Source of the DNA: Agilicoccus flavus | GTDB taxonomy: Bacteria; Actinomycetota; Actinomycetes; Actinomycetales; Dermatophilaceae | NCBI RefSeq assembly: GCF_014857905.1 | Contig: NZ_JACYXE010000001.1 | Span: forward strand, 496,001-560,000 | Direction of reading: 5' to 3' | DNA length: 64,000 nt | Shown: piece after piece, positions 1 through 7,644 of the stretch | Position numbering within the stretch: the stretch's first letter is position 1 | Layout of the letters: each line of letters begins with the position of its first letter | Made by a program: the position numbers and the translations under genes | Notes under the pieces: model-generated | Told to the model about the DNA's origin: nothing | What the model saw: the letters and a program-made list of their open reading frames with translations, nothing else | Database searches by the model: none

Positions 1-1170
1 GAAGGCGATGCGGCCGCGCTCGCCGGAGTAGATGAGGCCCTTCTTGAGCAACCCGTCGCGGGCGGGCGAGAGCGACTGCGGCTTGCGGTCGAGGTGCTTG
101 GCCACGGCGGCGGTCGGCACGGACTCCGACTCGTCGAGCTCCTCGCCGGCGGCGAACAGCTCGGCGGCGACGTCGGCCATGGCGCGCAGGTACTCCCGCT
201 CCCCGGGCGTCGCCCGCTCGAACCGCGACCCGAAGAACCCGACCCCGAGTTCTTCCTCCGCCTCGGGGCCGGCGACCGTCACGTCCTCGGCGGTGATCGG
301 CGACCGGGGCGCCACGTCCCACGCGACCTTCCCGTACGCCTGGATGAAGTACGGATACCCGCCGGTGGCGACGTACATCGCCTCGAGCGCGTCCGCGCCC
401 CACTCCGACTCCTCGTCCCGCGCCGGCGACTGCAGCGCGAACTCGGCGGCCTCCCGGTCGAGACGGTCGATGCGGGTGTAGCGGAACAGTCGCTCCGAGT
501 ACGACTTGCTCGCCGACAGCACCGCCGGCAGGTGCGGCAGGCCGGCGCCGACGACGATGACCGGCAGCCCGTTCTGGCTGATCTCGTGGCAGGCGGCGCA
601 CAGCGCCGAGATGTCGTCGCTGCCGAGGTCCTGCATCTCGTCGATGAAGATCGCCACGCCCTTGCCGACGTCGGCCGCGAGCCCGCCCACGTCCGTGAGC
701 AGCTCGACGAGGTCGATCTCGATGTCGCCGGAGTCGGCGCGCCCCGTCTGGGCGGGGGCGTCGATACCGGGCTGCCACTTCTCGCGCAGCTTCGCGTTGG
801 CGGGGGCGTCGCGCAGCGCGAACGCCTTGATGACGCCGAGCACCTGGTCGACGTCGTCGCCCTGCGGGTGACCCAGCTCGCGGACGGCCACGTGCAGCGC
901 CGCGCTCATCGGGCGCCGCAACCCCTGCTCGGGGCGCGCCTCGAACTTGCCGCTGCCCCACCCGGCCCGCACGGCGGCGCCCCGCAGCGCGTTGAGCAGG
1001 ACCGTCTTGCCGACGCCGCGCAGACCGGTCAGCAGGATCGAGCGCTCGGGCCGCCCGCGGGCGATGCGCTCGAGCACGACCTCGAAGGTCTTCAGCTGCT
1101 CGTCACGGCCGGCGAGCTCCGGAGGACGCTGCCCGGCCCCGGGCGCGTAGGGGTTGCGAATGGGATCCAC
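1..1170 (-). CDS. AAA ATPase (ORC1/Cdc6-like P-loop protein), 3' end off the window
   Basis: P-loop ATPase of the AAA type, of unknown cellular role. The GTG start at 1170 gives VDPIRNPYAPG, and 390 codons run to the window edge without a stop, so the C-terminus is missing. Walker A is GLRGVGKT at residues 49-56. Walker B is VAIFIDEMQDL near residue 170, and the sensor-1-like stretch LPVIVVGAG follows. The end of the visible part looks like a winged helix (AAVAKHLDRKPQSLSPARDGLLKKGLIY), which is usual for ORC1-like AAA proteins. The family includes regulators, defence-island ATPases and DNA-handling proteins, and nothing nearby decides between them. The upstream gene on the same strand overlaps it by 68 bp. 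Confidence 0.8.
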   Translation of the reverse strand, partial: MDPIRNPYAPGAGQRPPELAGRDEQLKTFEVVLERIARGRPERSILLTGLRGVGKTVLLNALRGAAVRAGWGSGKFEARPEQGLRRPMSAALHVAVRELGHPQGDDVDQVLGVIKAFALRDAPANAKLREKWQPGIDAPAQTGRADSGDIEIDLVELLTDVGGLAADVGKGVAIFIDEMQDLGSDDISALCAACHEISQNGLPVIVVGAGLPHLPAVLSASKSYSERLFRYTRIDRLDREAAEFALQSPARDEESEWGADALEAMYVATGGYPYFIQAYGKVAWDVAPRSPITAEDVTVAGPEAEEELGVGFFGSRFERATPGEREYLRAMADVAAELFAAGEELDESESVPTAAVAKHLDRKPQSLSPARDGLLKKGLIYSGERGRIAF

Positions 1171-1750
1171 GCGAGAAAACTATCCGCGGATCTAGCCGAC
1201 TCGACAGAGACACGCAGAGAACGCACACCGAGCGCGCCATCCGGCTCAGGCCGGCGCCGCGGGACGCGAGGCTCCCGGCGCGGATCCCCGAGATGAGGCA
1301 GGCCTGCGCCCGGAACGAGCTCAGCGACCGTACCGTGGCCCGCCACGGCGTGTTCGCGCCGAGCACGATGGGCACCCACCCCCGGACCCGGAGCATCGCG
1401 GCGAACAGGTGCGACGGGAGTTCGTGCAGTTCACCCGGCGGGCAGGCGAGGACGACGGCGGGGCGCCCCTCCCGGTCGGCTGACTGACCGAAGTCGTCGA
1501 CGACGGACCGGATCACCTGGGAGGCGACGTGCTCGTGGAGCACGCTGAGCCGGCCTTCCTCCCACAGGTCCCCGATGCGACGCAGCGCGGGGACGATGAC
1601 GTCGGCCACCACGACGTCGACGCCGTGCACGGCGCTGCATTCGACGAGCGCCTCGCGCATCCCGTTGCTGTCGAGCCGGGACGCGGCGTCGAAGAAGGCG
1701 TCCCCCACCGCCTCGACCCGGGCGTCACGCTCCGCCACCTGCACACTCAT
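1103..1750 (-). CDS. Cobalamin-binding-domain-like protein, truncated C-terminus
   Basis: The ATG at 1750 gives MSVQVAERD and 215 residues. Residues about 20-85 match the helical cap of B12-binding regulators (VIVPALRRIGDLWEEGRLSV, then HEHVAS). A Rossmann-like half follows (AVVLACPPGELHELPSHL, then GWVPIVLGANTPW), as in CarH/LitR-type C-terminal domains. After the third strand (RAQACLIS) similarity stops and the tail becomes Arg/Ser-rich, so the second half of the B12 fold is missing. No other frame restores it. The last 68 bp lie inside the following ATPase gene. There is no DNA-binding domain. It may be a frameshifted or decaying sensor. The cobalamin link is inferred from family resemblance only. 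Confidence 0.55.
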   Translation of the reverse strand: MSVQVAERDARVEAVGDAFFDAASRLDSNGMREALVECSAVHGVDVVVADVIVPALRRIGDLWEEGRLSVLHEHVASQVIRSVVDDFGQSADREGRPAVVLACPPGELHELPSHLFAAMLRVRGWVPIVLGANTPWRATVRSLSSFRAQACLISGIRAGSLASRGAGLSRMARSVCVLCVSLSSRLDPRIVFSRGSHSQPLRARGRAASSGARRP

Positions 1751-1958
1751 CCTCGACCCCTCGCCCACGACGCGGGCACGGCCGCGGCGGAGGCTCCAGT
1801 TTAGGCGAGCGCCCGCACCCACGGACGACGTTCCCCGCCCCACCTGCAGAGACGACGGGCGGTGGTCCACGGACGGGCCGCTAGCCTGTCGTCGTCCACG
1901 CCCAGCCCGCCCGCGGCCCGCCCCGCCTCGGCAGCCCCAGTCCCCACCGGGAGTCCCC

Positions 1959-2828
1959 ATGCGCCTGCTCCGCCCCGCCCTGTTCACGTCGGCGCTGATC
2001 GCCGCGATCGGTCTCGCCGGCTGCGCGGCGCCGAAGGACCAGGCCGGCGGCGCCTCCTCGGCCCCGGCGACCTCGGCCTCCTGCACGAAGGACTCGCTGC
2101 AGACCCTGAAGCCGGGGACGCTCACCGTGGGCACCGACAAGCCCGCCTACGAGCCGTGGTTCGCGAAGAACGACCCGAGCAACGGACAGGGCTACGAGTC
2201 GGCCGTCGCCTACGCCCTCGCCGAGAAGCTCGGCTACGCGAAGAACGAGGTCGCCTGGGCCGTCGTGCCGTTCAACTCCGCCTACGCGCCCGGGACGAAG
2301 ACCTTCGACCTCGACCTCAACCAGGTGTCCATCAGCGACCAGCGCAAGAAGGCCGTCGACTTCTCCAGCGGGTACTACGACGTGCGCCAGACCGTCATCA
2401 CGACGAAGGGGAGCAAGATCGCCGGCACGACGAAGATCGCCGATCTCAAGCCCGCCAAGCTCGGGGCCCAGGTGGGCACGACCTCGCTCAAGGCCATCGG
2501 CGACGTCATCGGCGCGAGCGCGGCGCCCGCCGTGTTCGACTCCAACGACGCCGCCGTACAGGCGCTGAAGAACAAGCAGATCGACGGTCTCGTCGTCGAC
2601 CTGCCCACCGCGTTCTACATGACCGCGGCGCAGCTCGACGACGGCGTCATCGTCGGCCAACTCCCGGCCTCCGGGGGCGCGACCGAGCAGTTCGGCGCTG
2701 TCCTCGCCAAGGGCTCGCCCCTCACCTCGTGCGTGAGCCAGGCCGTCAACGGCCTCCGCACCGACGGCACCCTCGACCGCCTCGCGAAGCAGTACCTCAC
2801 GGGGGCAGGCGCCCCCGAGCTGTCGTGA
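1959..2828 (+). CDS. Amino acid ABC transporter substrate-binding lipoprotein
   Basis: Extracellular solute receptor of a polar amino acid ABC importer (289 aa). The N-terminus MRLLRP, a hydrophobic stretch and the lipobox LAGC put the lipidated Cys at residue 22. The mature part shows SBP_bac_3 features: TLTVGTDKPAYEPWF, GYESAVAYALAEKLGY, FDLDLNQVSIS with SDQRKKAVDFSSGYY, and the hinge region IDGLVVDLPTAFY. I chose the ATG at 1959 because the signal peptide begins there. It is the first gene of a three-gene operon, and its stop overlaps the permease start by 4 bp. The ligand cannot be read from sequence; arginine, glutamate or cystine types are all possible. Confidence 0.9.
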   Translation: MRLLRPALFTSALIAAIGLAGCAAPKDQAGGASSAPATSASCTKDSLQTLKPGTLTVGTDKPAYEPWFAKNDPSNGQGYESAVAYALAEKLGYAKNEVAWAVVPFNSAYAPGTKTFDLDLNQVSISDQRKKAVDFSSGYYDVRQTVITTKGSKIAGTTKIADLKPAKLGAQVGTTSLKAIGDVIGASAAPAVFDSNDAAVQALKNKQIDGLVVDLPTAFYMTAAQLDDGVIVGQLPASGGATEQFGAVLAKGSPLTSCVSQAVNGLRTDGTLDRLAKQYLTGAGAPELS

Positions 2829-3724
2829 CGAGCGCGGGCCCCACCCCGGCCCCCGGGCCGGGCGCCGCCGCCCCGGCCGAGGCGTGGCGCCCCTCGGAGC
2901 GCCAGCTCGAGCGGGAGGCCGTGCGCCGGGCCCGGGCGCGGCGGTCCCGCCTCGTCGCGGCGGCGAGTACGGCGATCGTGGCCACCGCGGCGGTCGTCGC
3001 GCTGACGACGTCACCCGGCTGGCCGCGCGTGCAGGAGACGTTCTTCAGCGCCGAGCACGCGGCCCGGGCCCTGCCCTCGATCCTCGAGGGCCTGTGGCTC
3101 AACGTCCGCATCATGGTCGGCTGCGGCGTGACCATCGCGATCCTCGGGCTCACCGTCGCGATCCTGCGGACCCTGACCGGGCCGGTCGCGTTCCCGCTGC
3201 GGATCGCCGCCACCGTCTACACCGACGTGTTCCGGGGCCTGCCGCTGCTCCTGCTCATCTACCTGCTCGGGTTCGGCGTGCCCGCCCTGCAGCTCCAGGG
3301 CCTGCCCGACTCGCTCCTCTTCTGGGGCTGCGTCGCGCTCGTCCTGTCCTACTCGTCGTTCGTGGCCGAGGTGTTCCGCGCGGGCATCGAGTCGATCCAC
3401 CCGTCGCAACGGGCGGCCGCCCGCTCCCTCGGGCTGAGCCACGCTCAGACCCTGCGGTTCGTCGTCCTCCCCCAGGCGATCCGACGCGTCCTGCCGCCGC
3501 TGATGAACGACCTCGTCTCGCTCCAGAAGGACTCCGGGCTCGTCGCCGTCCTCGGCGTCATCGACGCGATCCGCGCCGCCCAGATCGCCACCGCCGACGA
3601 CTTCAACTACACCCCGTACGTCGTCGCCGGCCTCGTCTTCGTCGCCCTGACGATCCCCATGGCCCGGATCGCCGACCGCGTCGCGCGCCGGGCCGGCCAC
3701 CACGGACCGGGAGGCGTCGTATGA
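2825..3724 (+). CDS. Amino acid ABC transporter permease
   Basis: Membrane subunit of the polar amino acid importer (299 aa). The GTG start at 2825 overlaps the upstream TGA (GTGA), which implies translational coupling. A charged 45-residue cytoplasmic N-terminus precedes a first membrane helix near residues 42-60. The HisM/GlnP-type core then follows, with the signature VYTDVFRGLPLLLLIY, the EAA loop (AEVFRAGIESIHPSQRAAARSLGL) and LPPLMNDLVSLQKDSGL. The EAA loop contacts the ATPase encoded next. Length and motif order fit the family. A single permease gene is present, so the channel is probably a homodimer. Confidence 0.9.
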   Translation: MTSAGPTPAPGPGAAAPAEAWRPSERQLEREAVRRARARRSRLVAAASTAIVATAAVVALTTSPGWPRVQETFFSAEHAARALPSILEGLWLNVRIMVGCGVTIAILGLTVAILRTLTGPVAFPLRIAATVYTDVFRGLPLLLLIYLLGFGVPALQLQGLPDSLLFWGCVALVLSYSSFVAEVFRAGIESIHPSQRAAARSLGLSHAQTLRFVVLPQAIRRVLPPLMNDLVSLQKDSGLVAVLGVIDAIRAAQIATADDFNYTPYVVAGLVFVALTIPMARIADRVARRAGHHGPGGVV

Positions 3725-4515
3725 CCCGCCGCGACGACCGCGCCGCCGCTCCCGACACGCCTGCCGCGGCCTCCCCCGCCGACACCCCGGTCCTGCGGGC
3801 GCGCGGCCTGCGCAAGGCGTTCGGCGATCACGTGGTCCTGGCCGACGTCGACCTCGACGTGCATGCCGGCGAGTGCGTCGTCCTCATCGGCGCCTCGGGG
3901 TCGGGCAAGTCGACGGTGCTGCGGTGCGTCAATCTCCTCGAACGCATCGACGACGGCCTCCTCGAACTGCAGGGCGACGACATCGCCGATCCCCGCGTCC
4001 GCGTCGACGCCGTCCGGGCCCGCATGGGCGTCGTCTTCCAGAGCTACAACCTCTTCCCCCACATGAGCGTCCTCGACAACGTGACGCTCGCGCCGGTCCG
4101 CGTCCACCGCGTGCCCCGGGCGCAGGCGCGCGAACGGGCGATGTCGATGCTCGAGCGGGTCGGGCTGGCCGACAAGGCGGCCGCGCGCCCCGACGAGCTG
4201 TCCGGGGGCCAGCAGCAGCGGGTCGCCATCGCGCGGGCCCTGGTCAACCGGCCCGCGCTCATGCTGCTCGACGAGGTGACCTCGGCCCTCGACCCCGAGC
4301 TCGTCGGCGAGGTGCTCGACCTGCTGCGCTCCCTCAAGGACGAGGGCATGACGATGATCCTCAACACCCACGAGATGGGTTTCGCCCGCCAGGTCGCCGA
4401 CACGGTCTGCGTCCTCGACGGTGGACGCATCATCGAGCGCGGTGCGCCCGCGCAGGTCCTCGACCACCCCGAGCACGAGCGGACCCGCCGCTTCCTCTCC
4501 CGGCTGCACGTCTGA
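3721..4515 (+). CDS. Amino acid ABC transporter ATP-binding protein
   Basis: ATPase that powers the importer encoded by the two preceding genes (264 aa). The ATG at 3721 overlaps the permease stop (ATGA). Walker A is GASGSGKST at residues 57-65, the Q-loop is VFQSYNLFPH, the ABC signature LSGGQQQ is near residue 160, Walker B is LMLLDEVTSALDPE at about 179-192, and the switch His is in NTHEMGF near 215. These are the typical GlnQ/HisP-family forms. The N-terminal 25 residues are an Asp/Ala/Pro-rich extension. All catalytic motifs are intact. The next gene is convergent, ending 9 bp downstream. Confidence 0.93.
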   Translation: MTRRDDRAAAPDTPAAASPADTPVLRARGLRKAFGDHVVLADVDLDVHAGECVVLIGASGSGKSTVLRCVNLLERIDDGLLELQGDDIADPRVRVDAVRARMGVVFQSYNLFPHMSVLDNVTLAPVRVHRVPRAQARERAMSMLERVGLADKAAARPDELSGGQQQRVAIARALVNRPALMLLDEVTSALDPELVGEVLDLLRSLKDEGMTMILNTHEMGFARQVADTVCVLDGGRIIERGAPAQVLDHPEHERTRRFLSRLHV

Positions 4516-4524
4516 GGCGCAAGG

Positions 4525-4848
4525 TCAGTGGACCTCGGGGCATCCGGGCCCGTCGTGCGTCATGGGCCGCCCCGACCGATGCCACTCGAGCATGCCGCCG
4601 GAGAGGTTGACCGCGTCGATGCCGTTCGCGTTGAGGAACGCGACCGCCCGCGCGGACCGGCCGCCGCTGCGGCAGGTGACGACGAGCGGGCTGCCCTGCG
4701 GCACCTCGTTCAGGCGGGTCGGCAGCTCGCCGAGCGGGATGAGCACGGCGTCGGGGGCGTGCCCGCGCGCCCACTCGTCCGGCTCGCGCACGTCGAGGAG
4801 GACGGCGTTGTCGGCGACCTCGGTGTGATGTGTCTCACGGATGTCCAT
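4525..4848 (-). CDS. Single-domain rhodanese-like sulfurtransferase
   Basis: Small cytoplasmic rhodanese domain (107 aa) of the GlpE/PspE class, which passes sulfane sulfur through a cysteine persulfide. The domain begins with NAVLLDVREPDEWARGHAPDA, the usual CH2A-type motif. The active-site loop is CRSGGRSA with the nucleophile Cys at residue 59, six residues long as in sulfurtransferases. The C-terminus GGMLEWHRSGRP is also canonical. It lacks a signal peptide. It converges with the ABC transporter operon and stands alone, so the physiological acceptor is unknown. Confidence 0.88.
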   Translation of the reverse strand: MDIRETHHTEVADNAVLLDVREPDEWARGHAPDAVLIPLGELPTRLNEVPQGSPLVVTCRSGGRSARAVAFLNANGIDAVNLSGGMLEWHRSGRPMTHDGPGCPEVH

Positions 4849-4946
4849 GCGTGAATCCTCGCACCGCCCCCGCGGTCGCGCTCACCTCGTCTCGCACCCA
4901 CAGGCCGGGCGCCGTCCGAGCTGTCGACGCGCCCACGGAGGGCGCG

Positions 4947-5807
4947 CTACCGGAGCAGCCGCGACATCCGCCGGTCCGCGAGGGGTTTGCCGCCCGTCTG
5001 GCACGCGGCGCAGTACTGCAGCGAGGAATCGGCGAACGACACCTCCCGCACGACGTCCCCGCACACCGGGCACGCCTCCCCCGTCCGCCCGTGCACGCGC
5101 ATCCCCGCCCGCTTCGCGTCCTTGAGGTCCTTCGCGGGCTTGCCCGCGGCCTGCGCCACGGCGTCGGCGAGGGTCTCGCGCAGCGCGACGTACAGGCGCT
5201 CCACCTCGGCCTCGTCGAGAGACCCGGCGAGGGCGAACGGCGACAGCCTGGCCACGTGGAGGATCTCGTCGGAGTAGGCGTTCCCGACGCCGGCGATGAC
5301 GCTCTGGTCCCGCAGGAGGCCCTTGATCTGCTTCTTGCGCTCCCCGAGGATCCCTGCGAACGCCGCCCGGTCGAAGTCGGCCGCGAGCGGGTCGGGCCCG
5401 AGCGTCGAGATGCCCGGCACCTGCGCCGGGTCGGTGACGAGGTAGGCGGCGAGGCCCTTCTTCGTGCCCGCTTCCGTGAGGTCGAAGCCGCTGTCGTCGC
5501 TGAAGCGCACCCGCAGCGCGATGGGCGACTTGCCGGGGCGGATCGTCGTCGCCGGGATCGCCTCGGACCAGCGCAGCCACCCCGCCCGGGCGAGGTGGAA
5601 CACGAGGTGCAGGCCGTCGCAGTCGAGGTCGATGAACTTGCCGTGCCGGCTCACGCCCGCGACGAGCAGCCCGGCGAGGGCCTGCGGGGGCGGGTCGTAC
5701 GTCTTCAACACCGCGATGGACCCGCACTCCACCCCCGTCACCGCGAGCCCGTCGAGCCGGGCGGTGAGGAAGTCGGCGAGCGCCTGCACCTGCGGAAGCT
5801 CGGGCAT
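4947..5807 (-). CDS. Fpg/Nei-family DNA glycosylase/AP lyase
   Basis: Base-excision repair enzyme (286 aa). I chose the start at 5807 because the mature protein must begin with the catalytic Pro after Met: MPELPQVQALADFL, with Pro2 and Glu3 as in Fpg/Nei. Further marks are VSRHGKFIDLDC (beta-lyase lysine region near residue 55), the H2TH segment ending in VIAGVGNAYSDEIL, and a C-terminal zinc finger (CPVCGD, then CAACQTGGKPL). PELPQVQ rather than PELPEVE places it in the divergent actinobacterial Fpg/Nei group, so 8-oxoguanine specificity should not be assumed. A start seven codons upstream is open but would bury Pro2. Confidence 0.88.
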   Translation of the reverse strand: MPELPQVQALADFLTARLDGLAVTGVECGSIAVLKTYDPPPQALAGLLVAGVSRHGKFIDLDCDGLHLVFHLARAGWLRWSEAIPATTIRPGKSPIALRVRFSDDSGFDLTEAGTKKGLAAYLVTDPAQVPGISTLGPDPLAADFDRAAFAGILGERKKQIKGLLRDQSVIAGVGNAYSDEILHVARLSPFALAGSLDEAEVERLYVALRETLADAVAQAAGKPAKDLKDAKRAGMRVHGRTGEACPVCGDVVREVSFADSSLQYCAACQTGGKPLADRRMSRLLR

Positions 5808-5865
5808 GGCGCCATTGTGCCGCAGCACCCGGCCCGGGGTCCGCCCTCGGCGGCCCGCTGGGGCT

Positions 5866-5913
5866 CACGACGATTCACGGCGGGCCACGAAGGCGCACGA
5901 CGATTCACGGCGG
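5866..5913. repeat. Two 18-bp direct repeats in the intergenic gap
   Basis: The 18-mer CACGACGATTCACGGCGG occurs at 5866-5883 and again at 5896-5913, exactly 30 bp apart. It lies between the glycosylase start and the end of the CobW-like gene. It could be an operator pair for the glycosylase promoter or a simple duplication. No further copy was noticed in the window. Confidence 0.6.
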
Positions 5914-5941
5914 CACGGCCTCGCCGCGCACGGGTCCGCCC

Positions 5942-7039
5942 TCAGCCGCGGTCGCCGGCCCGCCGGCCGACCCACGCCTCGAACCCGTCGGACCGGTCGG
6001 CCCACGCGTCGAGGCCGTGGACCAGCTCGGCGTCGGTCATCACGGCCGCCTCGAGCACGGAGCGCAGCTCCTGGGCCCACGCCGCGTGGCACGTGACCAC
6101 GAGGCGGGAGCACCGGGCGCGCCCGCGCCAGTCGCCCCCGGAGCCGATGGAGATCGATCCGCCGGTGGCGTCGAGGACGAGCGTGACGTCGGGCCGCCCG
6201 GGCAGCCAGAACGCGCCGCGGCACCGGGCCCGGCTCATCGCGAGGTGTTCGAGGCGGGCGAGCAGCCGGTCGGGGTGGAACGGTTTCCAGGTGGCGACCT
6301 CGACGGTGACGACGTCGGCGACGTCCAGCGCCCCCGAGGCCCGGCACGTGCGCGGGTCGGCGTGCGCGAGCGTGCGGGTGATGTCGTGGCCGCGGCGGAA
6401 CAGCTCCCGCCCGTCGAGGTGGGAAAGGCCCCGGACGAGGCCGGCGTCGTGGCGGGCGAGGTGGCGCAGCAGGGACTCGTCGGTGGGCGTCGCGTCGCGG
6501 GCGAGCACGACCGTGTCGGAGCTCTCGACCTGGGCGGCGAGGATCTCGGAGCGGGTCCGCGGCCCGCCCTCCTCCTCGGGCCCGCCCTCCAGGAGCCGGG
6601 CCGTGGGGTCGTCGCTGACGACGGCCACGACGTGGCGCAGCGCGAACCGGTCCGGCAGCGGCCCGTCGGCCGAGCATCCCCGGCTCAGCCGCAGCGCGAG
6701 CGAGAGCGGCTCGACCCCGGGCGGCAGAGCGACGACGCACCCGCGCCACCGGCCGGCCGCGTGGAGCTGCTCGAGGAGGTCGGTGACGCTCTCCCGGACG
6801 CAGCAGGCGGTGCAGTCACGCCGCACGGAGCCGCCGCCGCGGGCGACGAGGCCGGCGAGGTCGGCCGCGGCCCAGGACAACGTGTCGACGTCGGCGGGCT
6901 CCCCCGGCCCGGCCCCCCGGTCGAGCTCGAGCCGAAGCGCGACGAACCCCTCGACGTCGCAGAGGATCCCGCTCGCGGCGACGTCGAGGTCGACCGCGTC
7001 GGTGCCGGCGAGGACGACGACGGGTATCGGTGAGGGCAT
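5942..7039 (-). CDS. CobW/G3E-like metallochaperone homologue lacking a P-loop
   Basis: 365-residue CobW-superfamily protein. The ATG at 7039 is preceded by AGGAGG at a good distance, which rules out the longer reading. The N-terminus PIPVVVLAGTDAVDLDVAAS aligns where G3E GTPases carry GxxxxGKT, but Gly-Lys-Thr is absent, so GTP binding looks lost. A Cys cluster CTACC at residues 76-80 replaces the usual CxCC. The C-terminal third is a good CobW_C domain (DVVTVEVATWKPFHPDRL, then CRGAFWLPGRPDVTLVLDATGGSISIG). CobW proteins handle Zn, Co or Fe. Two DtxR/IdeR-like boxes upstream suggest expression in iron starvation. The metal and partner are unknown. Confidence 0.72.
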   Translation of the reverse strand: MPSPIPVVVLAGTDAVDLDVAASGILCDVEGFVALRLELDRGAGPGEPADVDTLSWAAADLAGLVARGGGSVRRDCTACCVRESVTDLLEQLHAAGRWRGCVVALPPGVEPLSLALRLSRGCSADGPLPDRFALRHVVAVVSDDPTARLLEGGPEEEGGPRTRSEILAAQVESSDTVVLARDATPTDESLLRHLARHDAGLVRGLSHLDGRELFRRGHDITRTLAHADPRTCRASGALDVADVVTVEVATWKPFHPDRLLARLEHLAMSRARCRGAFWLPGRPDVTLVLDATGGSISIGSGGDWRGRARCSRLVVTCHAAWAQELRSVLEAAVMTDAELVHGLDAWADRSDGFEAWVGRRAGDRG

Positions 7040-7060
7040 CGGGGCGGCCTCCTGATCGGG

Positions 7061-7079
7061 TGAGGCGAGCCTAACCCGA
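7061..7079 (-). promoter_or_regulatory. DtxR/IdeR-like iron box 1 over the CobW-like gene promoter
   Basis: The 19-mer TGAGGCGAGCCTAACCCGA matches the iron-box consensus TWAGGTWAGSCTWACCTWA at about 14 of 19 positions by hand. It lies 22 bp upstream of the ATG at 7039. On the minus strand it overlaps TAGGCT, a likely -10, with TTGGTG as a -35 about 18 bp away. Binding of an iron-loaded repressor there would block transcription. The consensus is established; the assignment here is inferred. Confidence 0.6.
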
Positions 7080-7087
7080 TAGGGCGC

Positions 7088-7116
7088 TTGACACCAAGGC
7101 AAGGCATACCTAACGT
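7088..7116 (+). promoter_or_regulatory. Consensus sigma-70 promoter pointing right, overlapped by iron box 2
   Basis: TTGACA (7088-7093), a 17-bp spacer and TAACGT (7111-7116) form the best housekeeping promoter seen in the window, reading rightward. No annotated gene lies downstream on that strand. Iron box 2 (7095-7113, minus-strand reading TTAGGTATGCCTTGCCTTG, about 15 of 19 to the consensus) occupies the spacer and part of the -10. A DtxR-type repressor would therefore control it. Confidence 0.5.
7095..7113 (-). promoter_or_regulatory. DtxR/IdeR-like iron box 2
   Basis: TTAGGTATGCCTTGCCTTG on the minus strand. It agrees with TWAGGTWAGSCTWACCTWA at about 15 of 19 positions. It is 34 bp from box 1 (start to start), so the two could be bound by separate dimers. 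Its core AAGGCATACCTAAC resembles the palindrome upstream of the ferredoxin reductase gene at 49567-49582. Confidence 0.55.
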
Positions 7117-7122
7117 AATCCT

Positions 7123-7240
7123 CAGGTCGGCCGGGTTCGCCCCCTCCAGATGGCTCCGGTGGGACGCGTCGCCACACCGTCCGACCGGTGCTGACGGGCA
7201 GACGGGCCCGGGGACTGCTGTCCCCGGGCCCGTTGTCGCG
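7123..7240 (+). ncRNA. Candidate short iron-regulated transcript (hypothesis)
   Basis: A transcript starting just after the rightward promoter would run about 115 nt to the strong hairpin at 7202-7233. The interval contains only a 14-codon reading frame (ATG at 7150 to TGA at 7192, MAPVGRVATPSDRC) without a clear ribosome site. It could be a small regulatory RNA or a leader peptide. It is opposite in strand to both neighbours. The evidence is only promoter plus terminator geometry, so confidence is low. Confidence 0.25.
7202..7233. terminator. Strong bidirectional-looking hairpin terminator
   Basis: A perfect 14-bp stem (ACGGGCCCGGGGAC with GTCCCCGGGCCCGT) and TGCT loop, 20 bp beyond the stop of the universal stress protein gene. 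It ends the minus-strand tricarboxylate operon and would also stop any transcript from the rightward promoter at 7088. Confidence 0.8.
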
Positions 7241-7252
7241 TGGGGTGCCGCG

Positions 7253-7618
7253 TCAGGTCGCCTTGACCGCCACGACGGGGCACGTGGCCTCGAGCAGGAT
7301 CCGCTGGGCCGTGCTGCCGAGCAGCAGCTTGCCCACCGGGGACCGCTGCCGCAGCCCGACGACGATGTGATCGGCGTCCACCGCCTGCGCGGTCTGGATG
7401 ACCCGGTCGCTCGGGTCGTGCAGCTCGGTGTCGCTCACCGAGATCGGCAGGTCGTCCGCCCCGTCGAGGATCTCGAGGGCGCGCTCGACGGTGGCGCCGC
7501 CCTTGTGCTCGGCGGCGGCGAGCACGATCGGCCCGCCCCCGTTCCGGGACATCTGGGCGGCGTAACGGAGGGCGGCGTGCCCGGGCGGGGTGTCGGCGAA
7601 GGCCACGACGATGGTCAT
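7253..7618 (-). CDS. Universal stress protein (UspA fold)
   Basis: Small USP-domain protein (121 aa): MTIVVAFADTPPGHAAL at the start, then HIVVGLRQRSPVGKLLLGSTAQRILLEATCPVVAVK. The GLRxRS...GKLLLGS segment is the ATP-binding signature G2xG9G(S/T) of nucleotide-binding Usps. It is the last gene of the prpF-tctC-tctAB operon, 26 bp after the transporter stop. Usp genes are often attached to transport operons as ATP- or stress-responsive modulators, so a regulatory role on the transporter is plausible but unproven. Confidence 0.85.
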   Translation of the reverse strand: MTIVVAFADTPPGHAALRYAAQMSRNGGGPIVLAAAEHKGGATVERALEILDGADDLPISVSDTELHDPSDRVIQTAQAVDADHIVVGLRQRSPVGKLLLGSTAQRILLEATCPVVAVKAT

Positions 7619-7644
7619 GGGGAGTTCCTTTCTCGAGGTGCGGG

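Noticed and set aside
1862-1960. Upstream extension of the frame before the binding lipoprotein
   Set aside because: The signal peptide begins at 1959, and the upstream reading shows no homology.
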